NCBI RefSeq assembly: GCF_020178975.1
Contig: NZ_JAHXBU010000089.1
Location: 300,494-364,493 of the forward strand
Reading direction: 5' to 3'
From: Cesiribacter sp. SM1
Lineage (GTDB): Bacteria; Bacteroidota; Bacteroidia; Cytophagales; Cyclobacteriaceae
DNA: 64,000 nt
Below the pieces are notes generated by a model. That model was not told where the DNA came from. It saw nothing but the letters and a program-made list of their open reading frames with translations, and made no database searches. Below are positions 27,077 through 37,100 of this stretch, piece by piece. Made by a program: the position numbers and the translations under genes. Each line of letters starts with the position of its first letter. Position 1 is the first letter of the stretch.

Positions 27077-28606
27077 TTACCACCTGGGGTTCTGTTCCAG
27101 GTTGGGATTGATATCCAGGTCTCGCTGTGGAATAGGCAGTAATTCGTGCTTGCCAGGCTCAAAGTTAGCAAAGCCCGGATCTCTGTCGGCCAGTTCCGGT
27201 CCCAGGTCACCCCAGCGCATCAGGTCATTCCAGCGATGACCCTCTCCTGCCAGCTCCAGCAGCCGCTCATGTTTAAGCTGCTCCAGGAACTCCTCCTGGT
27301 TCAGGTTGGGCATAACTTCGGAAAGAGGCGCCAGGTTTACACGCTCCCGAACCCTGTCTACATACTGGTAGGCCTGCTCGGTGTTGCCTGTTGCGTTCAG
27401 TACTTCAGCATACATCAGCAGCACATCTGAGTAGCGGATAAAGCGCCAGTTGTTGGGCGAGCGGTAGCCTTCTTCATCTTTCCAGTGGTCGTTCAGGAAT
27501 TTTCTGAACCACACTTCTCCCTCATCATCCGGATAGCGTTCGGCAAAGGTTTGGCCATACACCATGGTAAATTCCGGACCACGTACATCTGTAGAGTCGA
27601 ACAGATAAGTAGCTTCCAGACGCGGGTCTCTTTCGCCGTTAACTGTTTCCTCCTCCAGAAACTCATAAATGGGCCAGCGGCGTGCCTGCATATCAGACCA
27701 GCCAATGCCTCTTGGCGCCATAAATTGGGCAATTGAGGTACCATAGTTATGATCTGGCGTCTGCACATCGTTATCGGTAACTTCAGTAGGGTTTTCCGCA
27801 AACTGCCATTCAAACACAGACTCCATGTTATTTTCGGTGGTAATCAGGAAGTTATCGCGGTAATCAGGCACAAGGCCATAAATACCGGCACCTTCGCCCT
27901 CTACCAGCCACTGCAGGGGTGCCAGGGCAGCCTGGTAGTTTTGCTGTTGCATATAGGCTTTAGCCAGTAAGGCATTGGCGGCACCCTTTGTGGCACGGCC
28001 AATATTACCAGGTTCGGAATATGAAGCGGGCAGTGCATTGGCAGCAAAGGTAAGGTCTTCCACTATCTGGGCCCACACCTGCTCTTTTGAAGCTGTTTCC
28101 GGCAGATCTGTTGGCGTTGATGGATCCAGCATCAGGGGCACATTACCCCAAAGTGTAACCAGGTGATAGTAAAACAAGCCGCGCAGAAAGTGGGCCTCTC
28201 CCAGTAACCGTTGCTTCAGTGTGTTATCCATCTCTATATCAGGCACATTGGCAATTACCTGATTTGCCCTGAAAATACCCACATAGTTATCTACCCAGAT
28301 ATCGGCTACAGGACCAAAATTATAATCGGGTTGTATAAACCTGTCCAACGCGTTGGCCAGATCTGCCCAGGGGCTGGCACTATAACCAATATCTGAACGG
28401 GAGATGTAAATCATAGGCATCCAGCGGGAGAAACCACCCCTGTGGGAGGTACTGTAGATAGCATTCACCCCCTGCTGAGCATCCTGTGCATTTTGCCAGA
28501 ATACTTCGATGGTTGGCTGGTTAGGATTGATAGTATCTAAATCCTCTTCGCAGCCTGCAAACACAACACCGGTTGCGATCAATATATATTGGAATATCTT
28601 TTTCAT
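27077..28606 (-). CDS. SusD/RagB-type glycan-binding lipoprotein
   Basis: I place the start at the ATG at 28606, where MKKIFQYILIATGVVFAGC is a typical lipoprotein signal peptide. An upstream start at 28636 would overlap susC and add ten non-signal residues. The mature protein starts EEDLDTINPNQPT and ends with the SusD closing motif LLPIPQRDLDINPNLEQNP. The middle has RSYRSP-like and RYSDVLLMYAEVLNATG elements of the TPR core. It forms a pair with the SusC encoded 19 bases upstream. The ligand is expected to be the oligosaccharide made by the GH2, GH43 and GH172 enzymes of the same operon. Confidence 0.94.
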   Translation of the reverse strand: MKKIFQYILIATGVVFAGCEEDLDTINPNQPTIEVFWQNAQDAQQGVNAIYSTSHRGGFSRWMPMIYISRSDIGYSASPWADLANALDRFIQPDYNFGPVADIWVDNYVGIFRANQVIANVPDIEMDNTLKQRLLGEAHFLRGLFYYHLVTLWGNVPLMLDPSTPTDLPETASKEQVWAQIVEDLTFAANALPASYSEPGNIGRATKGAANALLAKAYMQQQNYQAALAPLQWLVEGEGAGIYGLVPDYRDNFLITTENNMESVFEWQFAENPTEVTDNDVQTPDHNYGTSIAQFMAPRGIGWSDMQARRWPIYEFLEEETVNGERDPRLEATYLFDSTDVRGPEFTMVYGQTFAERYPDDEGEVWFRKFLNDHWKDEEGYRSPNNWRFIRYSDVLLMYAEVLNATGNTEQAYQYVDRVRERVNLAPLSEVMPNLNQEEFLEQLKHERLLELAGEGHRWNDLMRWGDLGPELADRDPGFANFEPGKHELLPIPQRDLDINPNLEQNPRW

Positions 28607-28625
28607 AGATTGCATCATTATTGGC

Positions 28626-31600
28626 TTATAGTCCAAGTTGTAAGCCTATGGAAAATACACGACTGGAAGGCCAGTTGCCCCTGTCGAAACCTCTTTCCAG
28701 AATGGCATTGTCTGCGTTACCTGTCACATCAGGATCGAGTCCGGAATACTTAGTGATAGTAAAGAGGTTTTGGCCGCTGATGTACAGGCGGGCATTCTGA
28801 ATGTTGAAGCGCTCGGCCATGCCCACAGGCAGCTGGTAACCAATTTCGAGGTTACGCATGCGTACATATGATGCATTTTCCAGCCAGCGGTCGCTTTCCA
28901 GCCTGGCATTGTCGCTAAGCCCTGGATCGTCTGTGGCTACACCAAGCCTGGGATCGTCACCATCCGGATTTTCTGGTGACCATGGATCAATACCTCTTCT
29001 GAAGTTGGTGTTCTGGTAGCTGTCCAGCACCTGGCGCACACCATTCATAACCTTCTGTCCAAAAACGCCTACCAGCTGCATGTTGATGTTAAATGCACCA
29101 TAAGAGGCATTGAACTGGGCTCCGGTTTGCAGCGTAGGCCAGGGCGATCCGCGGAAGGTTCTGTCCTGCTGGTTGATAGTGCCATCGCCATTCACATCCA
29201 CATAGCGAACATCGCCGGGCTGGGCAAAGGGTTGTATCAGCTCACCTTCGTCATTGGTATAGGCATCAATTTCTGCCTGGCTTCGGAACAGTCCGTTTGT
29301 TTGTAAAAGGTACCATTCTCCAACTGATCGGCCTACCTGGGTACGGGTAATTCCTGTCTGAAGATAATTGATGCCCTCTCCCTGGTTACCCACATCTTCT
29401 ACAGTATTTTTAATAGTGGTAAGGTTGGCTGAAACATCCCACTTAAAGGGGTTCGCCCCACTACGATAGGTAGCTGCCAGTTCAACACCCTCGTTTCTAA
29501 TAGATGCTGCATTTACCGCAGGATCGCCCCCTAAATTACCCAGATACCAGGCGATAGGTAAATTCAGCAGCACATCTTCTGAAAGGGAATTGTAGTACTC
29601 TGCCGAAAGCGTGATCCTGTTGTCCAGGAAACCTGCATCAAAACCAATATTACGGCTTATTCTTTCTTCCCAGCGCAAATCGGGGTTAGCCAGCTGTGCC
29701 TGCAGGGCACCTACAAAAGCATCCTGATCGGGACCAAATATTGCCCGCGGATTGCTGTTCAGGAAGCCGATGTAATCCCAGGAATCAACTGTCACAATAC
29801 CCAGCTTACCCCAGGAACCACGCAATTTCAAATCAGATATGAATGGAAGCTGGAAGAAATTCTCATCGCTGATGCGCCACCCCAGGGCTACAGAAGGAAA
29901 AAAGCTGGATCGGTATTCAGAAGCAAACCTTGAGTCCTGATCGTATCTGCCTGACAAGGTAATCAGGTATTTTTCGTTTAAGGTATAATTCAATCGGCCT
30001 AAGAAGCCTCTGATCTTATAATCAACCGGTGTTTCGCCATAGCTTACCGACTCTCCGGTAGCAGAGTTAATGGTGGTAAGATACTGTCCATTAAACATCT
30101 GCAGATTAGTACGCCCACCAGAAGTTAATTCTCTTCTGGTTGCCTGCTGCGAATACCCCACAACACCATTAATGTTATGCAGTCCAAATACCTTATTAAA
30201 ATTGAGTGTATGTTCAAAAAGCAAGCTCGTGAACCTGGAGCGATCTTCATTTACTACAGAAGGTGCCGCAGGCTGGTTAAACCGATACTCCCCACGTTTT
30301 TGTAAAAACCTGGAGTAGTCAAAGCTGGCTTCGGCACCTGCATTGAAACGATAGGTGAGCGCATCAAGAATCTTCACATCCACAAATGCGTTACCGACCA
30401 GTTTTGAGTAATTGCTGCTTCTGGTGGTAATGTTGTTTACGGCAACCGGGTTCCATGCATAAGTTACAGCATCTGTTGTACCAATGCCCCAGCCCTCTGG
30501 GTTTGCTGCTGTAATGTAATTGTCACTCTGTACCGGGATTACAGGCAGCATCTGAGGCATATCGAAGAAAGGGTTCCCCCCCCAGGGTGCTTTCTGGCTG
30601 GAATAGGTGAGCAGCAGGTTTTCACCAAAAGTTACACGGCCTTTTTCGGTTTGTGAATTAATGCGCAGGGCAGCTCTGTCAAAAGAGTTACCAATCAGCA
30701 CACCCTCATTGGTAAAATAGCTACCTGATACCAGGTAATTGCCGCTGCTGGATCCGCCTGAAATGGTGGCATTATAATCCTGCAGACTTCCGGTGCGGAT
30801 CACTTCTTCCTGCCAGTCGGTATCTACTCCCGGGTTAAACTGATCGCTTAGGCTTGGTGGAGGGGTTAAACCGGAGTTTTCGTACTGCATGCGCTGCATG
30901 GCCGTAAATTCCTCCCGGTTCATAACATCCCAGCGCTTAGGGATCTGCTGCACGCCATACTTGGCGGTAAAGCTAACACGAGCCGGGCCCTCTTTGCCTT
31001 GTTTGGTAGTGATGATAACAACACCGTTTGCCGCCCTGGACCCATAAATAGCTGCGGCAGAAGCATCCTTTAAGATCTGAACCGATTCTATATCGTTGGT
31101 ATTGATGGTGGGGTTCGCATCCGAAATCATGCCATCGATCACGTATAAAGGGCTTGTATTCCTAAAACTTGATACTCCACGTATTTCAATGTTGGCGCCG
31201 GCACCCGGTGCCCCGCTGTTCCTGACAGTAACGCCCGGAGCCAGGCCCTGGATAGACTCTGCCAGTGAAGCTGCTGTTACCCTGCTAGCGGCTTCCGGGC
31301 TTACAACACCCACCGCACCGGTAACATCTTTCTTCTGTACCGTCTGGTAACCAATAACCACCAGCTCCTGCAGCGATTCTACATCTTCGGCCATCTGGAG
31401 GTTTATTACAGACTGGGTGCCTACGGCTACCTCCTGATCCTCATAACCTACAAAAGAAAAGACCAGCACAGGCTGCTGATACTCATCCGGAATACTCAGG
31501 CGGTAATTTCCGTCCATATCCGTTACGGTACCAACGCCAGTATCTTTTACCCTGATGGATACCCCGGGCAGGCCTTCTCCTGTATCGTCGGTTACCCTGC

Positions 31601-31877
31601 CGGTTACAATTCTTTCCAGCGCATTTGTTGCACTGCGAACATCAAACTTCCCGCCGAACGCCCCTGTTGCGGCCGGAGCAGCAGCTCTTAAACCATTGCC
31701 TGGCAGCAAACCGGCAGCCATGTTTAACGCACCAGCACGATGGGTTTGCCTTGCCCCCTGTTCAGCCTTCAGCAAATTCAGACCTGCTGAATGTTGTGCC
31801 GAAGCTGCAGTGGCAAGACAACACACCGCTAATGCAAGCCCGAACATGCTTAACCAATGTGTAAATCCTTTTTTCAT
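28626..31877 (-). CDS. SusC/RagA-type TonB-dependent transporter
   Basis: The 1083-residue product has a signal peptide (ending ATAASAQ), a carboxypeptidase-like domain at ~92-170 (VTGRVTDDTGEGLPGVSI), then the plug with LQELVVIGYQTVQKKDVTGA and YVIDGMISD, and the barrel. Between the signal peptide and the regulatory-like domain lies an unusual ~60-residue Ala/Gly-rich stretch (about 30-90) that is neither an STN domain nor a known module to me. The gene starts 41 bases before the GH2 stop on the same strand, so it is second in the operon. It would import the oligosaccharide bound by its SusD partner. Confidence 0.95.
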   Translation of the reverse strand: MKKGFTHWLSMFGLALAVCCLATAASAQHSAGLNLLKAEQGARQTHRAGALNMAAGLLPGNGLRAAAPAATGAFGGKFDVRSATNALERIVTGRVTDDTGEGLPGVSIRVKDTGVGTVTDMDGNYRLSIPDEYQQPVLVFSFVGYEDQEVAVGTQSVINLQMAEDVESLQELVVIGYQTVQKKDVTGAVGVVSPEAASRVTAASLAESIQGLAPGVTVRNSGAPGAGANIEIRGVSSFRNTSPLYVIDGMISDANPTINTNDIESVQILKDASAAAIYGSRAANGVVIITTKQGKEGPARVSFTAKYGVQQIPKRWDVMNREEFTAMQRMQYENSGLTPPPSLSDQFNPGVDTDWQEEVIRTGSLQDYNATISGGSSSGNYLVSGSYFTNEGVLIGNSFDRAALRINSQTEKGRVTFGENLLLTYSSQKAPWGGNPFFDMPQMLPVIPVQSDNYITAANPEGWGIGTTDAVTYAWNPVAVNNITTRSSNYSKLVGNAFVDVKILDALTYRFNAGAEASFDYSRFLQKRGEYRFNQPAAPSVVNEDRSRFTSLLFEHTLNFNKVFGLHNINGVVGYSQQATRRELTSGGRTNLQMFNGQYLTTINSATGESVSYGETPVDYKIRGFLGRLNYTLNEKYLITLSGRYDQDSRFASEYRSSFFPSVALGWRISDENFFQLPFISDLKLRGSWGKLGIVTVDSWDYIGFLNSNPRAIFGPDQDAFVGALQAQLANPDLRWEERISRNIGFDAGFLDNRITLSAEYYNSLSEDVLLNLPIAWYLGNLGGDPAVNAASIRNEGVELAATYRSGANPFKWDVSANLTTIKNTVEDVGNQGEGINYLQTGITRTQVGRSVGEWYLLQTNGLFRSQAEIDAYTNDEGELIQPFAQPGDVRYVDVNGDGTINQQDRTFRGSPWPTLQTGAQFNASYGAFNINMQLVGVFGQKVMNGVRQVLDSYQNTNFRRGIDPWSPENPDGDDPRLGVATDDPGLSDNARLESDRWLENASYVRMRNLEIGYQLPVGMAERFNIQNARLYISGQNLFTITKYSGLDPDVTGNADNAILERGFDRGNWPSSRVFSIGLQLGL

Positions 31878-31918
31878 AAGTTGTTGGTTAGTATTAGTAG
31901 GTAAAAAATCCTTTGGTA

Positions 31919-33775
31919 CTATTCTTCTTTCAGCTCTACTAAGGAGGAGTCGTATAGCTTGCTATGCACCGCTCTTAGCTGCTCTGCCGGAATTTTAATG
32001 ATCCGGCGGTCATACGTCATCAGGCCATTCGTTTCTATTTCCACATCAGTGGTTTGGGTGTAAATAGCAGCCGATAAACCTTTCGGAATCATATCCTCCA
32101 GGCGGTCGATAAACTCCTTGTATTTCTCAAAGAGCTCCTCCTTGTTTTTAAAGCTCTGGTAGCCCCAGTTATCTTTTGTCTGCCAGGTGTGGCCCTCTAC
32201 AGGCAGCCCCAGGCCGCCATATTCTCCCAGCACCAATATTCTGTCTTTGCCAAAAAGATCCGACCTTGGCATGGCCGGGTCGGGGTAATTATGAATATCG
32301 ATGATATGGCCTACCGGATGGAAGTTGCCGCCACTGGCGGTATTAACCAGGCGTGAAGGGTCTCTCTCCATAGTCCAGTTGGTAATTTCTTCAGTCTTAA
32401 ACTGGCCCCAGGCTTCGTTAAAGGGCACCCACACCACAATGCTGGGAAAGTTGTGGAAGTCATCCATAATGGCTGCCCACTCGGTGCGGAATATCTTTTC
32501 TGATTCAGGGCTGCGCTCCATGTCTTCGCCTATACCCGCAATGCCCGGGTTATTGCCCCAGCGCCCGCCCCAGTCGCCATTGGGCATATCCTGCCATACC
32601 AGCATGCCCAGCCTGTCAGCATGGTAGTACCAGCGGGCGGGCTCTACCTTTACATGCTTGCGGATCATGTTAAAGCCCATTTCTTTTGTTTTCTGAATAT
32701 CGAAGAGCAGTGCCTCGTCGGTGGGGGCCGTGTAGAGACCATCGGGCCACCAGCCCTGGTCGAGCGGCCCAAACTGGAAGACAAACCTATTATTGAGGAG
32801 CATGCGCTGAATACCATTTTCATCCGGTTCCATGCTGATCTTGCGCATGCCAAAATAGCTTTGTACCCGATCTACCACCCGTCCGTTGCGCAGCAGGCTT
32901 AGCTGAAGGTTATACAGGAAAGGATTTTCCGGCGACCAGAGCTTTTGGTCCTTCAGCTGCAGCACAGCCTCCTGCCCTGCCGCCACCTCTGTTTCGGCAA
33001 CTTTGGTATTGCCATCCAGAGCAGTGATCCTGATGCGGTCATTTGCCTGCTGATTTTCCAGCTGTACATTTACGGTAAGGCTCTGCTTATCGATATCGGG
33101 GGTTTGTCTGGTTCCGGCGATGTAGGTCTGCGGCACCGGCTCCAGCCATACTGTTTGCCAGATGCCCGTAACAGGGGTATACCAGATGGCATGGGGCTCA
33201 TTAACCTGCTTGCCGCGGGGCTGGGGGCCTTCGTCTGTTGGGTCCCACACCCGTACTACTATTTCCTGCTGGCTGCCATTGCGCAGGTGGGGTGTTATAT
33301 CAAAAGTAAAGGGATCGTAGCCGCCTTCGTGGGTGCCTGCCTCCCTGCCATTCACCCACACCTGCGTCTGCCAGTCTACAGCTCCGAAGTGGAGCAGTAA
33401 CTTTTGGCGCCGAAGGCTGGCTGGTACTTTAACTGTTGTTCTGTACCAAAGCACACTGTCTTTGCCCACTCTTTTGCCTACGCCCGAGAGGGCTGATTCA
33501 GGGGCAAAGGGCACTAAAATACTGCCGCTGAACTGTGCAGGAGCAGCCTGATCTTTTGGTGTGATGGTGTACTCCCAGAGTCCGTTTAGGTTCTGCCAGT
33601 TCTCGCGCACCATTTGCGGCCGCGGATACTCTGCCAGGGGTGCTGCAGGATTCACCTTTTCTGCCCAGGGAGAAGTGATCCTGTCAGCAACAGGTTTCCA
33701 GGAAGCCTGCTGGGCTTTTACAAGCCCCTGCGAAATCAGTAAAGTAAAAAAAATCAGAAAGTAGAATTTATTCAT
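31919..33775 (-). CDS. GH2 family glycoside hydrolase
   Basis: The 618-residue exported enzyme has a signal peptide (LLISQGLVKAQ). It has the GH2 sugar-binding jelly roll (WQTQVWVNGREAGTHEGGY), an Ig-like domain, then the TIM barrel. The acid/base is Glu454 in WVPFNEAWG and the nucleophile Glu518 in VLGEYGG. This is the short three-domain form, well below E. coli LacZ length. Family activities are beta-galactosidase, beta-mannosidase, beta-glucuronidase and alpha-L-arabinopyranosidase; within this locus beta-galactosidase on an arabinogalactan side chain is plausible (inference). As the first gene of the operon it is next to the regulatory region shared with the divergent hybrid sensor gene. 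Confidence 0.92.
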   Translation of the reverse strand: MNKFYFLIFFTLLISQGLVKAQQASWKPVADRITSPWAEKVNPAAPLAEYPRPQMVRENWQNLNGLWEYTITPKDQAAPAQFSGSILVPFAPESALSGVGKRVGKDSVLWYRTTVKVPASLRRQKLLLHFGAVDWQTQVWVNGREAGTHEGGYDPFTFDITPHLRNGSQQEIVVRVWDPTDEGPQPRGKQVNEPHAIWYTPVTGIWQTVWLEPVPQTYIAGTRQTPDIDKQSLTVNVQLENQQANDRIRITALDGNTKVAETEVAAGQEAVLQLKDQKLWSPENPFLYNLQLSLLRNGRVVDRVQSYFGMRKISMEPDENGIQRMLLNNRFVFQFGPLDQGWWPDGLYTAPTDEALLFDIQKTKEMGFNMIRKHVKVEPARWYYHADRLGMLVWQDMPNGDWGGRWGNNPGIAGIGEDMERSPESEKIFRTEWAAIMDDFHNFPSIVVWVPFNEAWGQFKTEEITNWTMERDPSRLVNTASGGNFHPVGHIIDIHNYPDPAMPRSDLFGKDRILVLGEYGGLGLPVEGHTWQTKDNWGYQSFKNKEELFEKYKEFIDRLEDMIPKGLSAAIYTQTTDVEIETNGLMTYDRRIIKIPAEQLRAVHSKLYDSSLVELKEE

Positions 33776-33982
33776 AGACCCAAGAGTATAGTTAGTTGTC
33801 TCTTACAGGCTGCAGCTCTGTTACTGCAGGATATGTTCTTTTGATACTCGCCAGAGGATGTACTCATCCAAAGGATGTAAGCACCCCTTTGCCTGCTCAC
33901 AGAACCAGCAAAAATTTCAGTCCTGCGCGTTTAGCAGCCAGCTACCGCTAAATTGTCAGGCAAAAGCTCATTCAGTTTAGTT

Positions 33983-33992
33983 CAATCGATTG
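33983..33992. promoter_or_regulatory. perfect palindrome CAATCGATTG, LacI-type operator candidate
   Basis: The ten bases are fully self-complementary with a central CG, the hallmark of LacI/GalR-family sites. It lies in the divergent region of the GH2 operon, about 200 bases from the GH2 start. A related site is 102 bases away. Confidence 0.4.
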
Positions 33993-34084
33993 CAAGTATC
34001 AGTACTCGCAAGAACGAGGATTAGATTTTACACAGGCTGTATCAGCAGGTCAGAATTTCTTCAAATCCTCTCAAAAATTATTTG

Positions 34085-34094
34085 CAAACGATTG
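34085..34094. promoter_or_regulatory. palindrome CAAACGATTG, LacI-type operator candidate
   Basis: Nine of ten positions follow the same CAAWCGWTTG pattern as the sites at 33983 and 60489. Flanking bases TTTG and TAAA extend the AT-rich borders. The regulator is not encoded in the window. Confidence 0.4.
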
Positions 34095-34195
34095 TAAAGC
34101 ATTTTTGAGACGATTTATGGAAGTTTGATACAGGATGTAGAAGCTTTGTGGCTATCTTTAGTAAGCGGCATTTTTAACTGATACAGGGGCCTGAT

Positions 34196-37100
34196 ATGCG
34201 CAACACTATGAAGTATAAATCAGTATGGCTGGTGGCGGTACTCCTTTTTATTGGGGAGGCTTTAAGCGCACAATCCTACTATTTCAGAAACTACCAGGTA
34301 GAATCCGGCCTTTCGCACAACTCTGGGATCTGCACCATGCAGGACAAGCAGGGCTTTCTGTGGTTTGGCACTAAAGATGGCCTTAACCGCTTCGATGGCC
34401 ATACTTTTAAAGTATTTCGCAACAATACAAATGATACCAGCAGCATTGGCAGTAATTTTATACAGGCACTCTACGAGAGCGGGGGTAAACTTTGGGTGGG
34501 AACCGACAAGGGCCTCTACCAGTATGATGAAAAAACAGAGAAATTTAGCCTGCTAAAGATCACCACCAACAGCTACATTCGTGATATTACTGAAGACAAG
34601 GCCGGAAATCTGTGGTTTATCTCTGGCTTTACCCTCTACCGCTACGACAGAAGCAGGCAGGTGCTACAGTCTTACGAAACCAATAAATACTTCCTGGCCA
34701 CCTCGCTGTGCATTACCCCTGATGGTACCTTATGGGTATCCAGCACCGAAGGCACCCTTAACAGCTACAATGCAGCCCATGATGCCTTCGTCAGCTATGA
34801 TGTGTTTGAGAACTCCAGCCCTGCGGCTACAGACTGGATCGAAACCATCTATCCAACCGGGCAGGAATCAATACTGGTGGGTACCCAAAGCCAGGGGTTT
34901 AAGCTGTTTAGCACCAGGCATGGCAGTTACCAGGATATACTCACCCATGATACCGACAGCTCTGCCCTCTTTGTGCGGGATTTTGTAAAGAGCAGCGAAA
35001 ACGAGTTTTGGGTAGCTACCGAAGCCGGTATGTACATTTATGATTTAGAAAAGGGTACCCTTACCAACCTCAAAAAGAGCTATAACAACCCCTATTCTAT
35101 TTCTGATAACGCTATATACACCCTCTATAAAGACCAGGAGGGCGGTATCTGGGCCGGTACCTATTTTGGCGGCGTTAATTATTACCCAAAGCAATACACT
35201 CCCTTCGAAAAATTTTTCCCTAAAATGAGTGAAAACTCCATTAGCGGAAATGCCGTGCGCGAAATTTGCCAGGACCGCTGGGGAAACATCTGGATTGGTA
35301 CAGAAGATGCCGGCCTCAATAAATTTAATCCCAAAACCGGGCAGTTCACCAACTATAATACCAGCGACCAGAAGCGTGGGCTATCTCATTACAACATTCA
35401 TGGCCTTCTGGCCATTGGCGATGAGCTCTGGATCGGTACCTTTCACCAGGGGCTTGATGTGATGGACATCAAAACCGGTAAAATTATACGGCACTATGGT
35501 GCAGGTCCACAGGAGGGTGCCTTAAAAAGCGACTTTGTGTATGCTATTCTGAAAACCCGCTCCGGGAAAATACTGGTAAGTACCTCTGCAGGAATAAACC
35601 AGTATAATGCCGAGAAAGATGAGTTCGATCCTGTGTCTCACTTTCCGGATCAGTTTTACACGATTATGTTTGAGGACTCGGAAGGGGTGCTCTGGGCCGG
35701 CACCTACCGCGATGGTCTGTACTACTACAACCCCGCCACCCGGCAGAAGGGATTTTATAAAAACGAAGCTCAGAATGCCAGTAGCCTAAGCAATAATGCT
35801 GTCAACGGTATTTTTGAAGACAGCAAGCATAATTTATGGATTACCACAGAAGATGGACTGAACCTGTTTAATCGTAAGGAAAAGCAATTCAGGAGAATTA
35901 ATACTGAGGAGGGCCTGCCCAGCAATGTTACCTACCGGGTGCTGGAAGATAAAGATCAGCACCTTTGGATAAGCACATCCAAAGGCCTGGTGTGGTACGA
36001 TCCGGCTACAGAGGAAATGATCGTGTATACCAAAGCTCATGGCCTGCTGAGTGATCAGCTAAACTATGGCTCATCCTATATGGATGCCGATGGTAGCATG
36101 TATTTTGGAACTGTTAAGGGGCTCATGCGCTTTGACCACACCAAATTTCTCAAAAACACCTACATCCCTCCCATCTATTTAACGGGCTTTCAGGTGCACA
36201 ACCAGGAGCTGCCGGTAAACAAGCCCAACTCTCCCCTTCAGAATTCCATTACCTTTACTGATAAGATTGTACTGAATCATAAGCAGTCGTCCTTTAGCCT
36301 CGATTTTGCAGCGCTTAGCTATACCGCCCCCGGTATGGCAGAGTATGCCTACAAAATGGAGGGGCTGGACAGAGACTGGACTTACCTTAAAACAAACCGA
36401 AAGGTATATTTTACCCAGCTGCCGCCAGGGAACTACACCTTCCAGGTAAAAGCCTCAAACAGCAGCGGCTTGTGGAATGAAAAAGCAACAAGCCTGGAGA
36501 TTGTTATACTCCCCCCCTTCTGGGCCAGCTCCTGGGCTTATGCCATCTATGCACTGCTGGGCATTTCGCTGGTCATGCTGGGGGTAACTTACTACCACCG
36601 GGTAGCGCAGCGAAAAAACCTGCGACGAATAAAGCTGCTGGAGAGTGAAAAGGAGAAGGAAATTTACCAGGCAAAGATCGAATTTTTCACCAATGTAGCC
36701 CATGAGATCAGAACACCACTGACCCTGATCAAAGGTCCGCTGGAAAACGTACTAAGATCAGCCGTAGATTGCCCAGACATAAAGGACAGCCTCCGGATCA
36801 TGAACAAGAACACCAACCGCCTGCTGGATCTGACCAACCAGCTGCTTGACTTCCGGAAAACAGAAGCAAAAGGCTTTAGCCTGAACTTTGTGAAGGTGAA
36901 TATTTCTGAACTGGTGGAAGAAACCTATTACCGGTTTAAACCCGCTGCAGATCAGAAGAATTTAAGCTACAAGCTCAACCTGCCTGAAGCACCCCTTTTT
37001 GCCTTTGTAGATAAGGAAGCCTTTACCAAAATCTTGAGCAACCTGCTGAACAATGCCCTTAAATATGCGGAGAGCAGGGTGCAGCTAAGCTTTACACCGC

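Larger units (their letters stand above)
33776..34195. other. divergent control region between the GH2 operon and the hybrid sensor gene
   Basis: This 420-base gap carries two LacI-type palindromes (33983-33992 and 34085-34094) and a 7-of-8 match to the -7 box, TATCTTTA, at 34153-34160, 36 bases before the sensor start. No exact -7 match for the - strand operon was found. No open frame looks coding. Confidence 0.6.

Noticed and set aside
30560..30600. C-run in susC (around 30586) as a frameshift site
   Set aside because: The frame continues through it with a normal SusC translation on both sides, so no frameshift is needed.
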